Part shown: one piece after another, positions 7,174 through 14,970 of the stretch
Position numbering within the stretch: the first letter of the stretch is position 1
How the letters are laid out: each line of letters begins with the position of its first letter
From: Acidimicrobiaceae bacterium
Lineage (GTDB): Bacteria; Actinomycetota; Acidimicrobiia; Acidimicrobiales; RAAP-2
Reading direction: 5' to 3'
Assembly (NCBI GenBank): GCA_003131665.1
Contig: PKWA01000156.1
Coordinates: forward strand, 10,801-29,980
DNA length: 19,180 nucleotides
Position numbers and translations under genes: made by a program
The notes under the pieces: model-generated
What the model was told of the DNA's origin: nothing
Seen by the model: the letters and a program-made list of their open reading frames with translations, nothing else
Database searches by the model: none

Positions 7174-8652
7174 ATGAGATCGGTTCCCCACTTCATCAAC
7201 GGCGCTCTTGTCGAAGAGCGCGGCCACTCGCCCGTCTTTAACCCCGCGACCGGTGAGGTCATCGCGAAGGTCCCGGTGCCCTCGCGCGACGTGATCGATC
7301 AGGTCGTCGAGGTGGCCCGATCAGCATCCACGAGCTGGGGCCAGTCTTCTCTCTCTCGGCGCACGAACATTCTTTTCACGCTGCGCCAACTACTGGTCGA
7401 ACACGTCGATGAACTGGCCGCGCTGATAACAACCGAGCACGGCAAGACCCACGCCGACGCCAAGGGCGAGATCGCTCGGGCGCTCGAGAACGTCGAGTAC
7501 GCCTGCGGACTGATCGAACATCTCAAGGGCGGCTTCTCTGATCAGGTCGCCGACGGCGTTGACGTGCACTCCACGCGCGAGCCGGTCGGCGTCGTGGTGG
7601 CAGTGACGCCCTTTAACTTTCCCATCATGGTGCCTCTATGGATGACGGCCAACGCTCTGGCGTCGGGCAACGCCGTTATCCTCAAACCCTCCGAGCGCGA
7701 TCCCTCGGTCTCGGTGCGCCTGGGCGAACTCTTGCAACAGGCCGGTTTGCCCGACGGTGTTTTCAACGTCCTCCAAGGAGACGGCTCGACCGTCACGGCC
7801 CTGCTCGAACATCCAGACGTGGACGCCGTGAGCTTCGTCGGCTCCACACCCGTGGCGCGTCACGTGCACGACGTCGCCAGCGCGCACCACAAGCGGGTCC
7901 AGGCTCTCGGCGGCGCGAAGAATCACATGGTCGTGCTACCCGACGCCGACTTAGACGTCGCGGCCGACGCGGCGATCAACTCAGGTTTCGGTTCGGCCGG
8001 CGAGCGATGCATGGCCATCAGCGTCGTGGTCGCCGTCGGTGACGTCGCCGGAGATCTCATCGACAAAATCGCCACGAGACTCGACAAACTCCGAGTGGGA
8101 CCGGGCCAGGACCCCGCGAGTGATTTTGGTCCGTTGATCACGAAAGAGCATCTGGATCGCGTCGTGAGTTACGTCACGTCCGCCCCCGACGACGGCATCA
8201 ACGTCGTGCGCGACGGTACCTCGATGGTGAGCCCGCGGGGCTTCTTCGTCGGTCCGAGTCTCTTAGACGGAGTTCGACCGGGCACCAAGGTCTACGACGA
8301 CGAGATCTTCGGGCCGGTCCTCGGGGTCGCGCGGGTGGCGACCTTCGATGACGCCATCGCACTCGTGAACAACAATCCTTACGGCAATGGCGTCGCGGTG
8401 TTCACGCGTGACGGCAACGCCGCTCGACTGTTTTCCCGTCAAGTGCACGTCGGCATGATCGGGGTAAACGTCCCCATTCCGGTACCGATCGCCGCCTACT
8501 CCTTTGGGGGTTGGAAGAGTTCGCTCTTTGGCCACGCCCACATCTACGGCCCAGAGGGCTTCGCCTTTTACACCCGCGCCAAAGTCATCACCACGCGCTG
8601 GCCCGATGCGTCAGAGTCCCAAATTGACCTCGGGTTCCCCACGACGCGCTAA
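7174..8652 (+). CDS. mmsA: Methylmalonate-semialdehyde dehydrogenase (CoA-acylating)
   Basis: A 492-residue aldehyde dehydrogenase that converts (methyl)malonate semialdehyde plus CoA and NAD to propionyl-CoA or acetyl-CoA, in valine, thymine or inositol breakdown. It begins RSVPHFINGALVEERG, typical of MMSDH. The oxyanion-hole Asn is in PFNFP (Asn148), LKPSERDP carries the cofactor-binding Lys171, and the catalytic cysteine is Cys279 in SAGERCMAIS. The GAKNHMVVLPDAD segment, where other ALDHs have ELGGK with the general-base Glu, is diagnostic of the CoA-acylating MMSDH branch. Near the C-terminus come IFGPVLGVARV and SFGGWKSSLFG. It is first of a likely three-gene run, with the permease gene starting 3 nt after its stop. 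No other valine-pathway gene is in the window. Confidence 0.93.
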   Translation: MRSVPHFINGALVEERGHSPVFNPATGEVIAKVPVPSRDVIDQVVEVARSASTSWGQSSLSRRTNILFTLRQLLVEHVDELAALITTEHGKTHADAKGEIARALENVEYACGLIEHLKGGFSDQVADGVDVHSTREPVGVVVAVTPFNFPIMVPLWMTANALASGNAVILKPSERDPSVSVRLGELLQQAGLPDGVFNVLQGDGSTVTALLEHPDVDAVSFVGSTPVARHVHDVASAHHKRVQALGGAKNHMVVLPDADLDVAADAAINSGFGSAGERCMAISVVVAVGDVAGDLIDKIATRLDKLRVGPGQDPASDFGPLITKEHLDRVVSYVTSAPDDGINVVRDGTSMVSPRGFFVGPSLLDGVRPGTKVYDDEIFGPVLGVARVATFDDAIALVNNNPYGNGVAVFTRDGNAARLFSRQVHVGMIGVNVPIPVPIAAYSFGGWKSSLFGHAHIYGPEGFAFYTRAKVITTRWPDASESQIDLGFPTTR

Positions 8653-8655
8653 CTC

Positions 8656-10095
8656 ATGATCGGAGCCACCCCCGCGTTCGTGCACTGGATCGCGGTGGGC
8701 CTGAAAGAGACCGCGGCCATGATCTGGCTGACCTGGTGGCCCCTCGTGCTCGGATTCAGCCTCTCGGGACTGGTCCAGAGCCTGATTCCGCGTGACGCGC
8801 TTCGCGCCCAGTTGGGCGAGACGTCGCCTCGTTCCGTTGCCAAGGCCTCTCTCTTGGGCATGCTGTCCTCGTCGTGCAGTTACGCCGCCAGCGCGATGTC
8901 CCGCGCGCTCTTCGCTCGGGGCTCGTCGTGGTCTAACGCGATCATCTTTATGGTCGCCTCGACCAATCTGGTCATCGAACTCGGGGTCCTGCTCTATCTC
9001 TTGCTCGGCTGGCAGTTCCTCCTGGCCCAACTGGTCGGCGGGTTGCTCATGGTCATCTTGTTAGCGCTGACGACACGGGTTATGTTCAACGCCCAACGAG
9101 AGGCGAAACTCAAGGCGCGAGTCTTGAGAGAGTCGCCACCCGCCGAGCACGCGGTGGGCATCACGTGGCGAGAACGTCTGCACGACAAGGAGAGTCTCTC
9201 GCTGGCCGCGCGTTATACGCTCGGCGATCTCAAAATGCTGCGCAAAGAGCTCGTGGCGGGATTCTTGGTGGCGGGATTTCTCAGTGTGCACGTGCCCGCG
9301 TCGTGGTGGTCACACATCTTTGTGACCGGACACGGTGGATGGACGGTGCTGGAAAACGCGATCCTCGCGCCGTTCATCGCGCTCATCGCGTTCGTCTGCT
9401 CCATCGGCAACATCCCGCTCGCTGCGGCGCTGTGGGCGAACGGCGTCGCCTTTGGTGGCGTGATCGCCTTCATCTTCGCTGACCTGATCACCTTGCCCCT
9501 GCTCGCGATCTACCGCCGTTTTTACGGCACGGCGTCCGCGTGGCGAATGCTCGCGTTGCTCTGGTTCGTGATTAGTGTCTCGGGGCTTGTCGTCAACGGA
9601 CTCTTTCACGAAGTTCACCTCGTTCCCGCCACCCATCACGTCACCGCCCTCGACGGCAAGTTTCCTCTCGGCGCAACCCTGGTCTTGAACATCTTGGCGA
9701 GCGCGGTCCTGGTCGCCACGTGGTGGTTCGCCCGTCCCGCCCGGGCAACTTCTCGCGGCGCCACCGATCCTGTGTGCGGCATGACCGTCGACACTTCGTC
9801 GCCCGCGGCAACGCTCGAACGTAACGGCCAGACCTTCTACTTCTGCTCGATTCGCTGTCGCGATCGCTTCGAGCGTGAGCCCGGCACCTCTACTTCGAGT
9901 GAGAGCCCCCGGGGTGACCAAGTCGATCCCGTGTGTTCCATGCGCGTGGACTCGCGCGACGCGTTGAGCGCTGAGGGGCCGGGTCAGGTGACCTACTATT
10001 TCTGCAGCGAGGGTTGTCGCACAACATTCCTTGAAGGTGCGCATCCCCCAGCGAGCCAATCGAGCGAGTTAGGACTACGGGCCACCGATGAGTAA
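8656..10095 (+). CDS. UPF0718/ArsP-type permease fused to two C-terminal YHS domains
   Basis: A 479-residue membrane protein. Residues 1-360 form about eight to ten TM segments with the permease (DUF318/ArsP-like) features: a cysteine motif SSSCSYAASAMSRALFARG (71-89, Cys74) in the first half and FVCSIGNIPLAAALWANG (246-263, Cys248) in the second, separated by a charged cytoplasmic loop (about 145-198). Two YHS metal-binding modules follow, at 371-408 (DPVCGMTVD, then FYFCSIRCRDRF; Cys374, Cys397, Cys401) and 424-460 (DPVCSMRVD, then YYFCSEGCRTTF; Cys427, Cys450, Cys454). YHS domains are known from copper- and heavy-metal-handling proteins, so metal or metalloid export is a fair inference; the actual ion is not known. 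The gene starts 3 nt after mmsA and overlaps the Nudix gene by 8 nt. Confidence 0.87.
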   Translation: MIGATPAFVHWIAVGLKETAAMIWLTWWPLVLGFSLSGLVQSLIPRDALRAQLGETSPRSVAKASLLGMLSSSCSYAASAMSRALFARGSSWSNAIIFMVASTNLVIELGVLLYLLLGWQFLLAQLVGGLLMVILLALTTRVMFNAQREAKLKARVLRESPPAEHAVGITWRERLHDKESLSLAARYTLGDLKMLRKELVAGFLVAGFLSVHVPASWWSHIFVTGHGGWTVLENAILAPFIALIAFVCSIGNIPLAAALWANGVAFGGVIAFIFADLITLPLLAIYRRFYGTASAWRMLALLWFVISVSGLVVNGLFHEVHLVPATHHVTALDGKFPLGATLVLNILASAVLVATWWFARPARATSRGATDPVCGMTVDTSSPAATLERNGQTFYFCSIRCRDRFEREPGTSTSSESPRGDQVDPVCSMRVDSRDALSAEGPGQVTYYFCSEGCRTTFLEGAHPPASQSSELGLRATDE

Positions 10096-10507
10096 ACAGC
10101 ACACCAGCGTGCGGGCCTACGGCATCTTGGTTCACGAGGGCACCGTCTTGCTCGTTCGCTCCAGCAGTCCCCAAATCAACCCGCCCCTGTGGTGGCTGCC
10201 CGGTGGTGGGATTGGCTTCGCCGAGTCGCCCGAGGACACCTTGCTGCGCGAGTTTCGTGAGGAGACCGGTCTCGCGATCAAAGATCCCGTCTTGCACGAC
10301 GTGGTGAGCGACGTTCGCCGTCGCCCCAACGGCGACCGCATCCATACGGTTCGCGTGCTCTACACGGTCTCGCTCAACGGGGGCGAGTTACGCGATGAAG
10401 CCCAGGGCACCACCGACCAAGCCAAGTGGTTCTCGCTGCGCGAACTCGACGCCGTCAACGTCGCAGAGTACGCGCTACGCGCGATTCAAACAGCCACGGC
10501 GAAGTAG
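10088..10507 (+). CDS. Nudix hydrolase
   Basis: A 139-residue Nudix-fold pyrophosphohydrolase that would cleave a nucleoside diphosphate linked to another moiety. The full Nudix box G-x5-E-x7-REUxEExGU is present at residues 40-62, starting at Gly40 and Glu46 and ending REFREETGL, so the Mg-binding glutamates Glu58 and Glu59 are intact. LWWLPGG precedes the box as usual. The substrate class (dNTP, ADP-sugar, NADH, and so on) cannot be assigned from sequence. The ATG overlaps the end of the permease gene by 8 nt, implying coupling. The 3' end overlaps the convergent acyl-CoA synthetase gene by 22 nt. Confidence 0.9.
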   Translation: MSKQHTSVRAYGILVHEGTVLLVRSSSPQINPPLWWLPGGGIGFAESPEDTLLREFREETGLAIKDPVLHDVVSDVRRRPNGDRIHTVRVLYTVSLNGGELRDEAQGTTDQAKWFSLRELDAVNVAEYALRAIQTATAK

Positions 10508-12168
10508 CGCGCGGGCATCTCACGCTTCAGGAGCTTGCCGGCGGGATTACGCGGCAAGGGCTCGCTGGTAAAGGCCACTCGCGAAGGGATCATGTACGCG
10601 GCGAGGCGCGGAGCGAGAAAGTCCCGTAACTCCTCGACGCTTAACGTCGCGCCCTCGCGCACCATGATGACGGCGGCGACCTCTTCACCGAGTCGCTCGT
10701 CGGGCAGAGCGAAGACGGCCGCTTCGTAGACCGCGGGGTGTTCGTAGATGGCCGACTCCACTTGGGCCGAGTAGACGTTCTCCCCGCCGCGCAGGATCAT
10801 ATCCTTCAGTCGGTCTTCGACGTAAAGGAAACCCTCGTCACTGATGTGCCCGAGGTCGCCGGTACGAAGCCAGCCCCGCACAATGGTCGCCGCGCTCTCT
10901 TCGGGCTTGCGCCAGTAGCCGCGGATCATGGTGGGCGTCTTCAACCAGATCTCGCCGCTCTCGCCCAGCGCTCGAGAGTGTTGCGATTCGTCGCGAATGT
11001 CGACGTCCATCACGATCGTGGGCACTCGTCCGGTCGACGTCGGATGACTCACGTAGTCGTCGCCGTAGTTGCCCGGACCGTACGCGTTGGTCTCGGTCAT
11101 GCCGTAGCCCAGATTGGGTCGACCCTTCTTAAAGGAGTGCTCGACCCGCTCGACCAACGTGGTGGGCGCCGGCGCACCGCCGCCGCCCACGGTCGCCAGC
11201 GAGGACGTGTCGTACTTAGAAAAGCTCGGTGACTCCATTAAGTCCCACGCCTGGGTGGGCACGCCGACAAAGGCCGTCACGCGGTGACGCTCGATCAACT
11301 CGAGCGCGCGCTCGGGCTCCCACTTGTACATCATCACCAGCTTGAAGTGCCAGGAGAAGCACGACATCATCACCGGAATGCAGCCCGTCACGTGAAAAAG
11401 CGGCACGATCAAGATGAAGCACGGAGGCTCGCTCGGCATCGTCTGTCCTTCGTCGCGCCGGGCCGCTTGGATCGCGCCGCTGGACGAAAAGGACATGATG
11501 GTCTGACAGATCGCGCCGTGCGTGGAGACCGCGCCCTTGGGAAAGCCGGTCGTGCCCGAGGTGTACAAAATCGTGGCGTCGAGCTCGGGCGAGAGCTCGA
11601 CCTCGGGCATCGCCGCGCCGCTCACCACGACCTCATCCCAGCGCTCGACCGCTCCGTCGTAGGTCTGGTCGCGATCAAGACGTACCCCTAAGAGCCGCGC
11701 GCCCGCGCGAGCACAGGGTTCGGTAGCCCGTTGGATCCGTTCGCCGTCGCCGATCAGCAGCGAGAGACCCGAGTCGTTGATCGCGAAGTCGAGTTCCTCC
11801 CCGGTCCACCAGGCGTTCAACGAGACCGAGATCGCCCCCACCGAGGTGATCGCGGCGAAGGAGATCACCCACTCGGGGTAGTTGCGCATCGCGATACCAA
11901 CGCGATCGCCCACTTTGATCCCGTAGTGATGCACCAGGGCGTCACCGAGCGCGTCCACCTCGTGCATGACCCGGTTGAAGCTCCACTCCTCGTCCTCGTA
12001 GACCAAGAAGGTGGTCTCGACGCCCCTCGCGAGATCAAAGAACTGGCGCAGGTTCGACGGCGAGTTCTTAAAGACTCGATTCGTCACGCCGTCGTGCTCG
12101 ACTTCGATGATTTCAAATGGCTGGCCCGGCGCGGAGATCTCCGCTATCGCCTCTTCGAAACTACGCAC
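10486..12168 (-). CDS. FadD-like acyl-CoA synthetase (AMP-forming)
   Basis: A 560-residue ANL-superfamily ligase that activates a carboxylic acid to acyl-AMP and then acyl-CoA. Core motifs are complete: the ATP-binding loop LYTSGTTGFPKGA (201-213), VPLFHVTG (255-262), GYGMTET (354-360), RTGDLG (435-440), the hinge DRLKDMILRGGENVYS (452-467), and the adenylation lysine Lys545 in NPAGKLLKRE. The last residues (MPARYFAVAV) are consistent with a full-length C-terminal domain. It starts with GTG at 12168; GGGGGT about 7 nt upstream may act as Shine-Dalgarno. The context suggests fatty or aromatic acid catabolism but does not define the substrate. It stands alone on its strand. Confidence 0.92.
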   Translation of the reverse strand: MRSFEEAIAEISAPGQPFEIIEVEHDGVTNRVFKNSPSNLRQFFDLARGVETTFLVYEDEEWSFNRVMHEVDALGDALVHHYGIKVGDRVGIAMRNYPEWVISFAAITSVGAISVSLNAWWTGEELDFAINDSGLSLLIGDGERIQRATEPCARAGARLLGVRLDRDQTYDGAVERWDEVVVSGAAMPEVELSPELDATILYTSGTTGFPKGAVSTHGAICQTIMSFSSSGAIQAARRDEGQTMPSEPPCFILIVPLFHVTGCIPVMMSCFSWHFKLVMMYKWEPERALELIERHRVTAFVGVPTQAWDLMESPSFSKYDTSSLATVGGGGAPAPTTLVERVEHSFKKGRPNLGYGMTETNAYGPGNYGDDYVSHPTSTGRVPTIVMDVDIRDESQHSRALGESGEIWLKTPTMIRGYWRKPEESAATIVRGWLRTGDLGHISDEGFLYVEDRLKDMILRGGENVYSAQVESAIYEHPAVYEAAVFALPDERLGEEVAAVIMVREGATLSVEELRDFLAPRLAAYMIPSRVAFTSEPLPRNPAGKLLKREMPARYFAVAV

Positions 12169-12258
12169 CCACGACCCCCATGAGTCGTAATACTAGACAG
12201 AACCCGCCCGAAACCAGACCACCGCCCACGTAAGTCGAAACGAGTGAGCGTCGTCACG

Positions 12259-12287
12259 TCGACGCGCGGCGCCGAGGAATCTACACT
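12259..12287 (+). promoter_or_regulatory. Putative sigma-A-type promoter of the PLDc_N gene
   Basis: TCGACG (12259-12264) and TACACT (12282-12287) are separated by 17 nt, each matching four of six consensus bases. Transcription would start about 20 nt before the GTG at 12316, leaving room for the GAAAGGA ribosome-binding site at 12304-12310. This argues against the longer open frame starting at 12244. Confidence 0.45.
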
Positions 12288-12315
12288 TCTGTTAACGACC
12301 ACTGAAAGGATCGCC

Positions 12316-12615
12316 GTGTTCGCATCGAACTACCCCCTGGCCGACGTCTTCGTCTCCACGCTCTACATCGTCTTGTTCGTCGTGTGGATCATCCTGGTCT
12401 TTCACGTCTTCGCCGACATCTTTCGTAGCCACGACCTCAGCGGCGTGGCGAAGACTCTGTGGGTGTTGTTCATTGTGATCTTGCCGCTGCTGGGCACGCT
12501 GATCTACGTGCTCGCGCGCGGCGGTTCGATGCACGAGCGATCGACGCTGGCCCTGCAGGCCCAGCAAAAGGCCTTCGAGGACTACATCCGAAAAGTCGCC
12601 AACACCAAGGAGTAA
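12316..12615 (+). CDS. Small two-TM membrane protein with PLDc_N domain
   Basis: A 99-residue membrane protein. Two hydrophobic segments (about 10-33 and 46-66) flank a cytoplasmic-looking loop, HVFADIFRSHDLSGVAKTLW. A charged helical C-terminus follows (MHERSTLALQAQQKAFEDYI). The DIFR-hDLSG-xKxLW pattern, then LPLLGTLIYVLARG, is typical of actinobacterial PLDc_N (phospholipase D N-terminal, non-catalytic) proteins, often also annotated with SHOCT domains. No catalytic HKD motif is present, so it is not itself a phospholipase. The GTG start at 12316 is chosen because GAAAGGA lies 5 nt upstream and a promoter lies between it and the alternative start at 12244. Function unknown. Confidence 0.78.
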   Translation: MFASNYPLADVFVSTLYIVLFVVWIILVFHVFADIFRSHDLSGVAKTLWVLFIVILPLLGTLIYVLARGGSMHERSTLALQAQQKAFEDYIRKVANTKE

Positions 12616-12619
12616 CGCC

Positions 12620-13555
12620 CTAGCGCGACGACGTCAGCGAGGATTTGATCTGAGAGGCCTTGTGGGCCATGCGTTCGACGGACTCGGCGATCTTCGCCTT
12701 GACGTTCACCAGGTCCACCCGGGCCGTCTCGGCCTCTTTGTTCAGACCTTTTAGGTGCTCGACGTCCCAGATACCCAGAACCGGCGTCAAGACGTCGCCC
12801 AGGTACTGTCCCAAACCGTAGATGCCCTCTTTGGCGATGCGCACCGCGTGGCGAGTGAAACTGGGGATGCCGGTGCCGGGCATCGCAAAGGTGCTCACCT
12901 GCTTGGACACCGCGATCATCATCGCCGAGGGCTCGATCGCAAAGGCCGCCAAGGTCAAGTCGCGGTAGAAGAGGTAGTGCTTGGTCTCGTCGCCGGCGAT
13001 GAGCCCTAAGACGTTTCGACCGATCTTGTCGTCCTTGGGCAGTCTCGCTCCGGTGTTGCGATGCGCGATCTGGGTGGCGCGCTCTTGGAACGAGACGTAG
13101 GCAATAAGGTCCGCGAAGGTCGCCGGGTGGGGCACCTCGCCCTTGGCCATCTGCACGCGACGGCCCTCTTCTAACAGCGTGGGATTGATGCAGCGACTGA
13201 TGTGGACCCAGTCGCGCATCACCATCGCATGGCGGTTCTCCTCCATCGTCCACTGACACGACCAGTCGTGGATGGGGTGACCGACCGGCGCGTGGGCCAG
13301 AATCGAGCTCGTGTAGTACGGCAGATTGTCCTCGGTCAACAAGTTGACGTAGATCGAACTGCGCACGCCTTCTCCCAAGGGGTAGTCCTCCGGTGACCAG
13401 GGCCGTTCGTTGAAACTCTCGCCCTCGCCCCAGTTGATCTGCTCGTGGGGAAACCACAGACGCGGTGCTTCCAGGTGCCGGTTGTAGAGCCGCTCGACGT
13501 CGGGGGCTAACTCTTCAAGAAGATTGACGCGGCTCTTCGCCACCCGGGTGCTCAA
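12620..13555 (-). CDS. Soluble acyl-ACP desaturase (DesA-type, ferritin-like diiron)
   Basis: A 311-residue diiron enzyme of the stearoyl-ACP desaturase family, introducing a double bond into an acyl chain on acyl carrier protein, with O2 and ferredoxin. All six iron ligands expected from the plant enzyme are visible: Glu75 (NLLTEDNLPYY), Glu106 and His109 (MEENRH), Glu158 (SFQERAT), Glu190 and His193 (GDETKHYLFYRD). No TM segment is seen, so it is cytoplasmic. The C-terminal region is helical and charged. The start is TTG at 13555, supported by AAAGAGG 9 nt upstream; a GTG four codons on is less well placed. Actinobacteria carry such DesA1/DesA2 enzymes for unsaturated or mycolic-type lipids. 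The gene ends 4 nt from the convergent PLDc_N gene. Confidence 0.92.
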   Translation of the reverse strand: MSTRVAKSRVNLLEELAPDVERLYNRHLEAPRLWFPHEQINWGEGESFNERPWSPEDYPLGEGVRSSIYVNLLTEDNLPYYTSSILAHAPVGHPIHDWSCQWTMEENRHAMVMRDWVHISRCINPTLLEEGRRVQMAKGEVPHPATFADLIAYVSFQERATQIAHRNTGARLPKDDKIGRNVLGLIAGDETKHYLFYRDLTLAAFAIEPSAMMIAVSKQVSTFAMPGTGIPSFTRHAVRIAKEGIYGLGQYLGDVLTPVLGIWDVEHLKGLNKEAETARVDLVNVKAKIAESVERMAHKASQIKSSLTSSR

Positions 13556-13564
13556 GTTATAGGA

Positions 13565-13571
13565 CCTCTTT
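13565..13571 (-). promoter_or_regulatory. Shine-Dalgarno supporting the TTG start of the desaturase
   Basis: Minus-strand AAAGAGG is followed by 9 nt and then TTG at 13555. The nearest in-frame alternative, GTG four codons further in, would be 21 nt away and too far. Confidence 0.55.
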
Positions 13572-13638
13572 CGTTGGCGCAGTGCGCTAACGAGGTCATC
13601 CTAACCTTCGCGCCCCGTTGAGCGCCGGAATCATGTGA

Positions 13639-13667
13639 TTCAGCGCACAAGACGGCTCATGTAACCT
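13639..13667 (+). promoter_or_regulatory. Weak putative promoter of the second MFS gene
   Basis: TTCAGC (13639-13644) and TAACCT (13662-13667) are 17 nt apart. The predicted transcription start falls within a few bases of the GTG at 13677, and no Shine-Dalgarno is present, so the mRNA may be leaderless or nearly so. Both boxes match consensus poorly. Confidence 0.3.
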
Positions 13668-13676
13668 TTAAACCTT

Positions 13677-14945
13677 GTGAAACTCGTCGACACCCTCGTT
13701 CCCGTGGATTTTCGCTCCTCGATACGCGGCCCCCTGCGCCGTTTTTACCTTTGCACCTTCATTGGCTGCGTGGGCAGTGGTCTCACCCTCTCACTTTTCG
13801 TTATCTACCTGCACAACGTGCGCGGATTCTCCACAACCTTCGCGACGTTGCTACTCGCGCTCTCGGCGGTCGTCGCGCTCGCCAGCGCGCCGTTGTGGGG
13901 GACCTTGACCGATCGCTTCGGACCGATTCGCGTCATCCTTTTTGTCTACAGCGCCGACGCGGTCGTGCTCGTCTTTTGGGCACTCGCGCACACGCGCGAG
14001 CAGGCGACGCTCACCGCACTGTTGATCGCGGTCTTTGGCGGCGCGGGCTGGGGACCGGCCAGCACCATGTTGAGTCGCCTCGTCACCCCCGAACACCGTC
14101 AGCGCGCCTTTGGCGTCAACTTCTTACTCGTCAATCTCGGCATTGGCTTTGGCGCACTCGTCTCGGCCAGTGTCGTCGACATCCAACGTCCCGACACCTT
14201 CGTCGCCCTATATATCTTCAACGCCGGCGTCACGGTGGTGGCGGCGCTGTACTACTTGACGTTACGTAAGCACGGCGGTCCGATAGCCGAGTTCCACGAC
14301 GACCCCGTGAAGAGCGTCGAAGGTTGGCGTGAAGTGATGAAGGATCACCGACTCGTTCGCTACGTCATCGCCGCGATCTTTCTCATGATCGGCGGGTACG
14401 GTTCGCTCGACGCCGGTCTCAGTCTCTTTGTCGTGAATAATCTCAAGATCTCGGTGCACGCCATCGGCATCATTTTCTTCTTCAACACCTCGACCATCGT
14501 GCTCGTTCAGCTATGGGTACTGAATCGAATTCAGGGCAAGAGCCGGACCCGGGTCATGGGCGTCGTGGCCGCGTTCTGGTTCCTCTTCTGGCTGATCCTC
14601 GAAACCACCCTGGCCCTGCCGGCCGGTGCGTCGATCGCCATGCTGTGCCTCGCGATGGTGGTCTTTGCGATCGGTGAGACGATGCTCCAGCCGGTCGGCT
14701 CGGCGCTCGTCAACGACATCGCCCCCGAGCACCTGCGCTGGCGCTACAACGCCGCCGCGGGTCTCTCGTGGGGCGTCTCGGGCACGCTGGCGCCCGCCAT
14801 CACCGCGCTCTACTTCAGCGTGCACCTGAGTAACTGGTGGCCCATTGGCACGGGCCTCACCGCGTTGGTGGGCGGGTTCATGATGATGGACCTGCGTCGA
14901 CACATCAGCGCCAGTGCCGACGGGCGCGTCGAGGTCGAGAACTAG
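13677..14945 (+). CDS. MFS transporter (12-TM type)
   Basis: A 422-residue major-facilitator protein of the inner membrane. The N-terminal cytoplasmic segment runs to about residue 22, then TM1 (YLCTFIGCVGSGLTLSLFVIY). Motif A, GTLTDRFGPIRV, is at 75-86 between TM2 and TM3. FGGAGWGPASTMLSRLVTPEHR follows in the TM4/loop region. A central cytoplasmic loop spans about 200-225 (HGGPIAEFHDDPVKSVEG), then the second six-helix half. Length fits the 12-TM class and differs from the DHA2 exporter at the left edge. Resembles MdtH/YajR-like efflux proteins, but the substrate is unknown. Starts at GTG with no Shine-Dalgarno. Divergent from the desaturase across 121 nt. The acetyltransferase gene follows after 25 nt. 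Confidence 0.88.
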   Translation: MKLVDTLVPVDFRSSIRGPLRRFYLCTFIGCVGSGLTLSLFVIYLHNVRGFSTTFATLLLALSAVVALASAPLWGTLTDRFGPIRVILFVYSADAVVLVFWALAHTREQATLTALLIAVFGGAGWGPASTMLSRLVTPEHRQRAFGVNFLLVNLGIGFGALVSASVVDIQRPDTFVALYIFNAGVTVVAALYYLTLRKHGGPIAEFHDDPVKSVEGWREVMKDHRLVRYVIAAIFLMIGGYGSLDAGLSLFVVNNLKISVHAIGIIFFFNTSTIVLVQLWVLNRIQGKSRTRVMGVVAAFWFLFWLILETTLALPAGASIAMLCLAMVVFAIGETMLQPVGSALVNDIAPEHLRWRYNAAAGLSWGVSGTLAPAITALYFSVHLSNWWPIGTGLTALVGGFMMMDLRRHISASADGRVEVEN

Positions 14946-14958
14946 CACGCGGCCGTTC

Positions 14959-14964
14959 TAAGTT
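14959..14964 (+). promoter_or_regulatory. Putative -10 hexamer for the double-GNAT gene (leaderless start)
   Basis: TAAGTT lies 6 nt before the GTG at 14971 and there is no Shine-Dalgarno. The gene may therefore have its own start site in addition to read-through from the MFS gene. No -35 is evident. Confidence 0.3.
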
Positions 14965-14970
14965 TTCGTA

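Noticed and set aside
9310..10059. Minus-strand frame of 249 codons
   Set aside because: Antisense to the permease-YHS gene, with no domain and shadow composition.
12244..12315. 24-codon upstream extension of the PLDc_N gene
   Set aside because: The stretch holds the best promoter candidate in the region, and a Shine-Dalgarno sits before the GTG at 12316.
12582..13457. Minus-strand frame of 291 codons
   Set aside because: It is another frame of the same strand as the desaturase, which has all six iron ligands in its own frame. The translation is low-complexity Arg/Gly/Asp.
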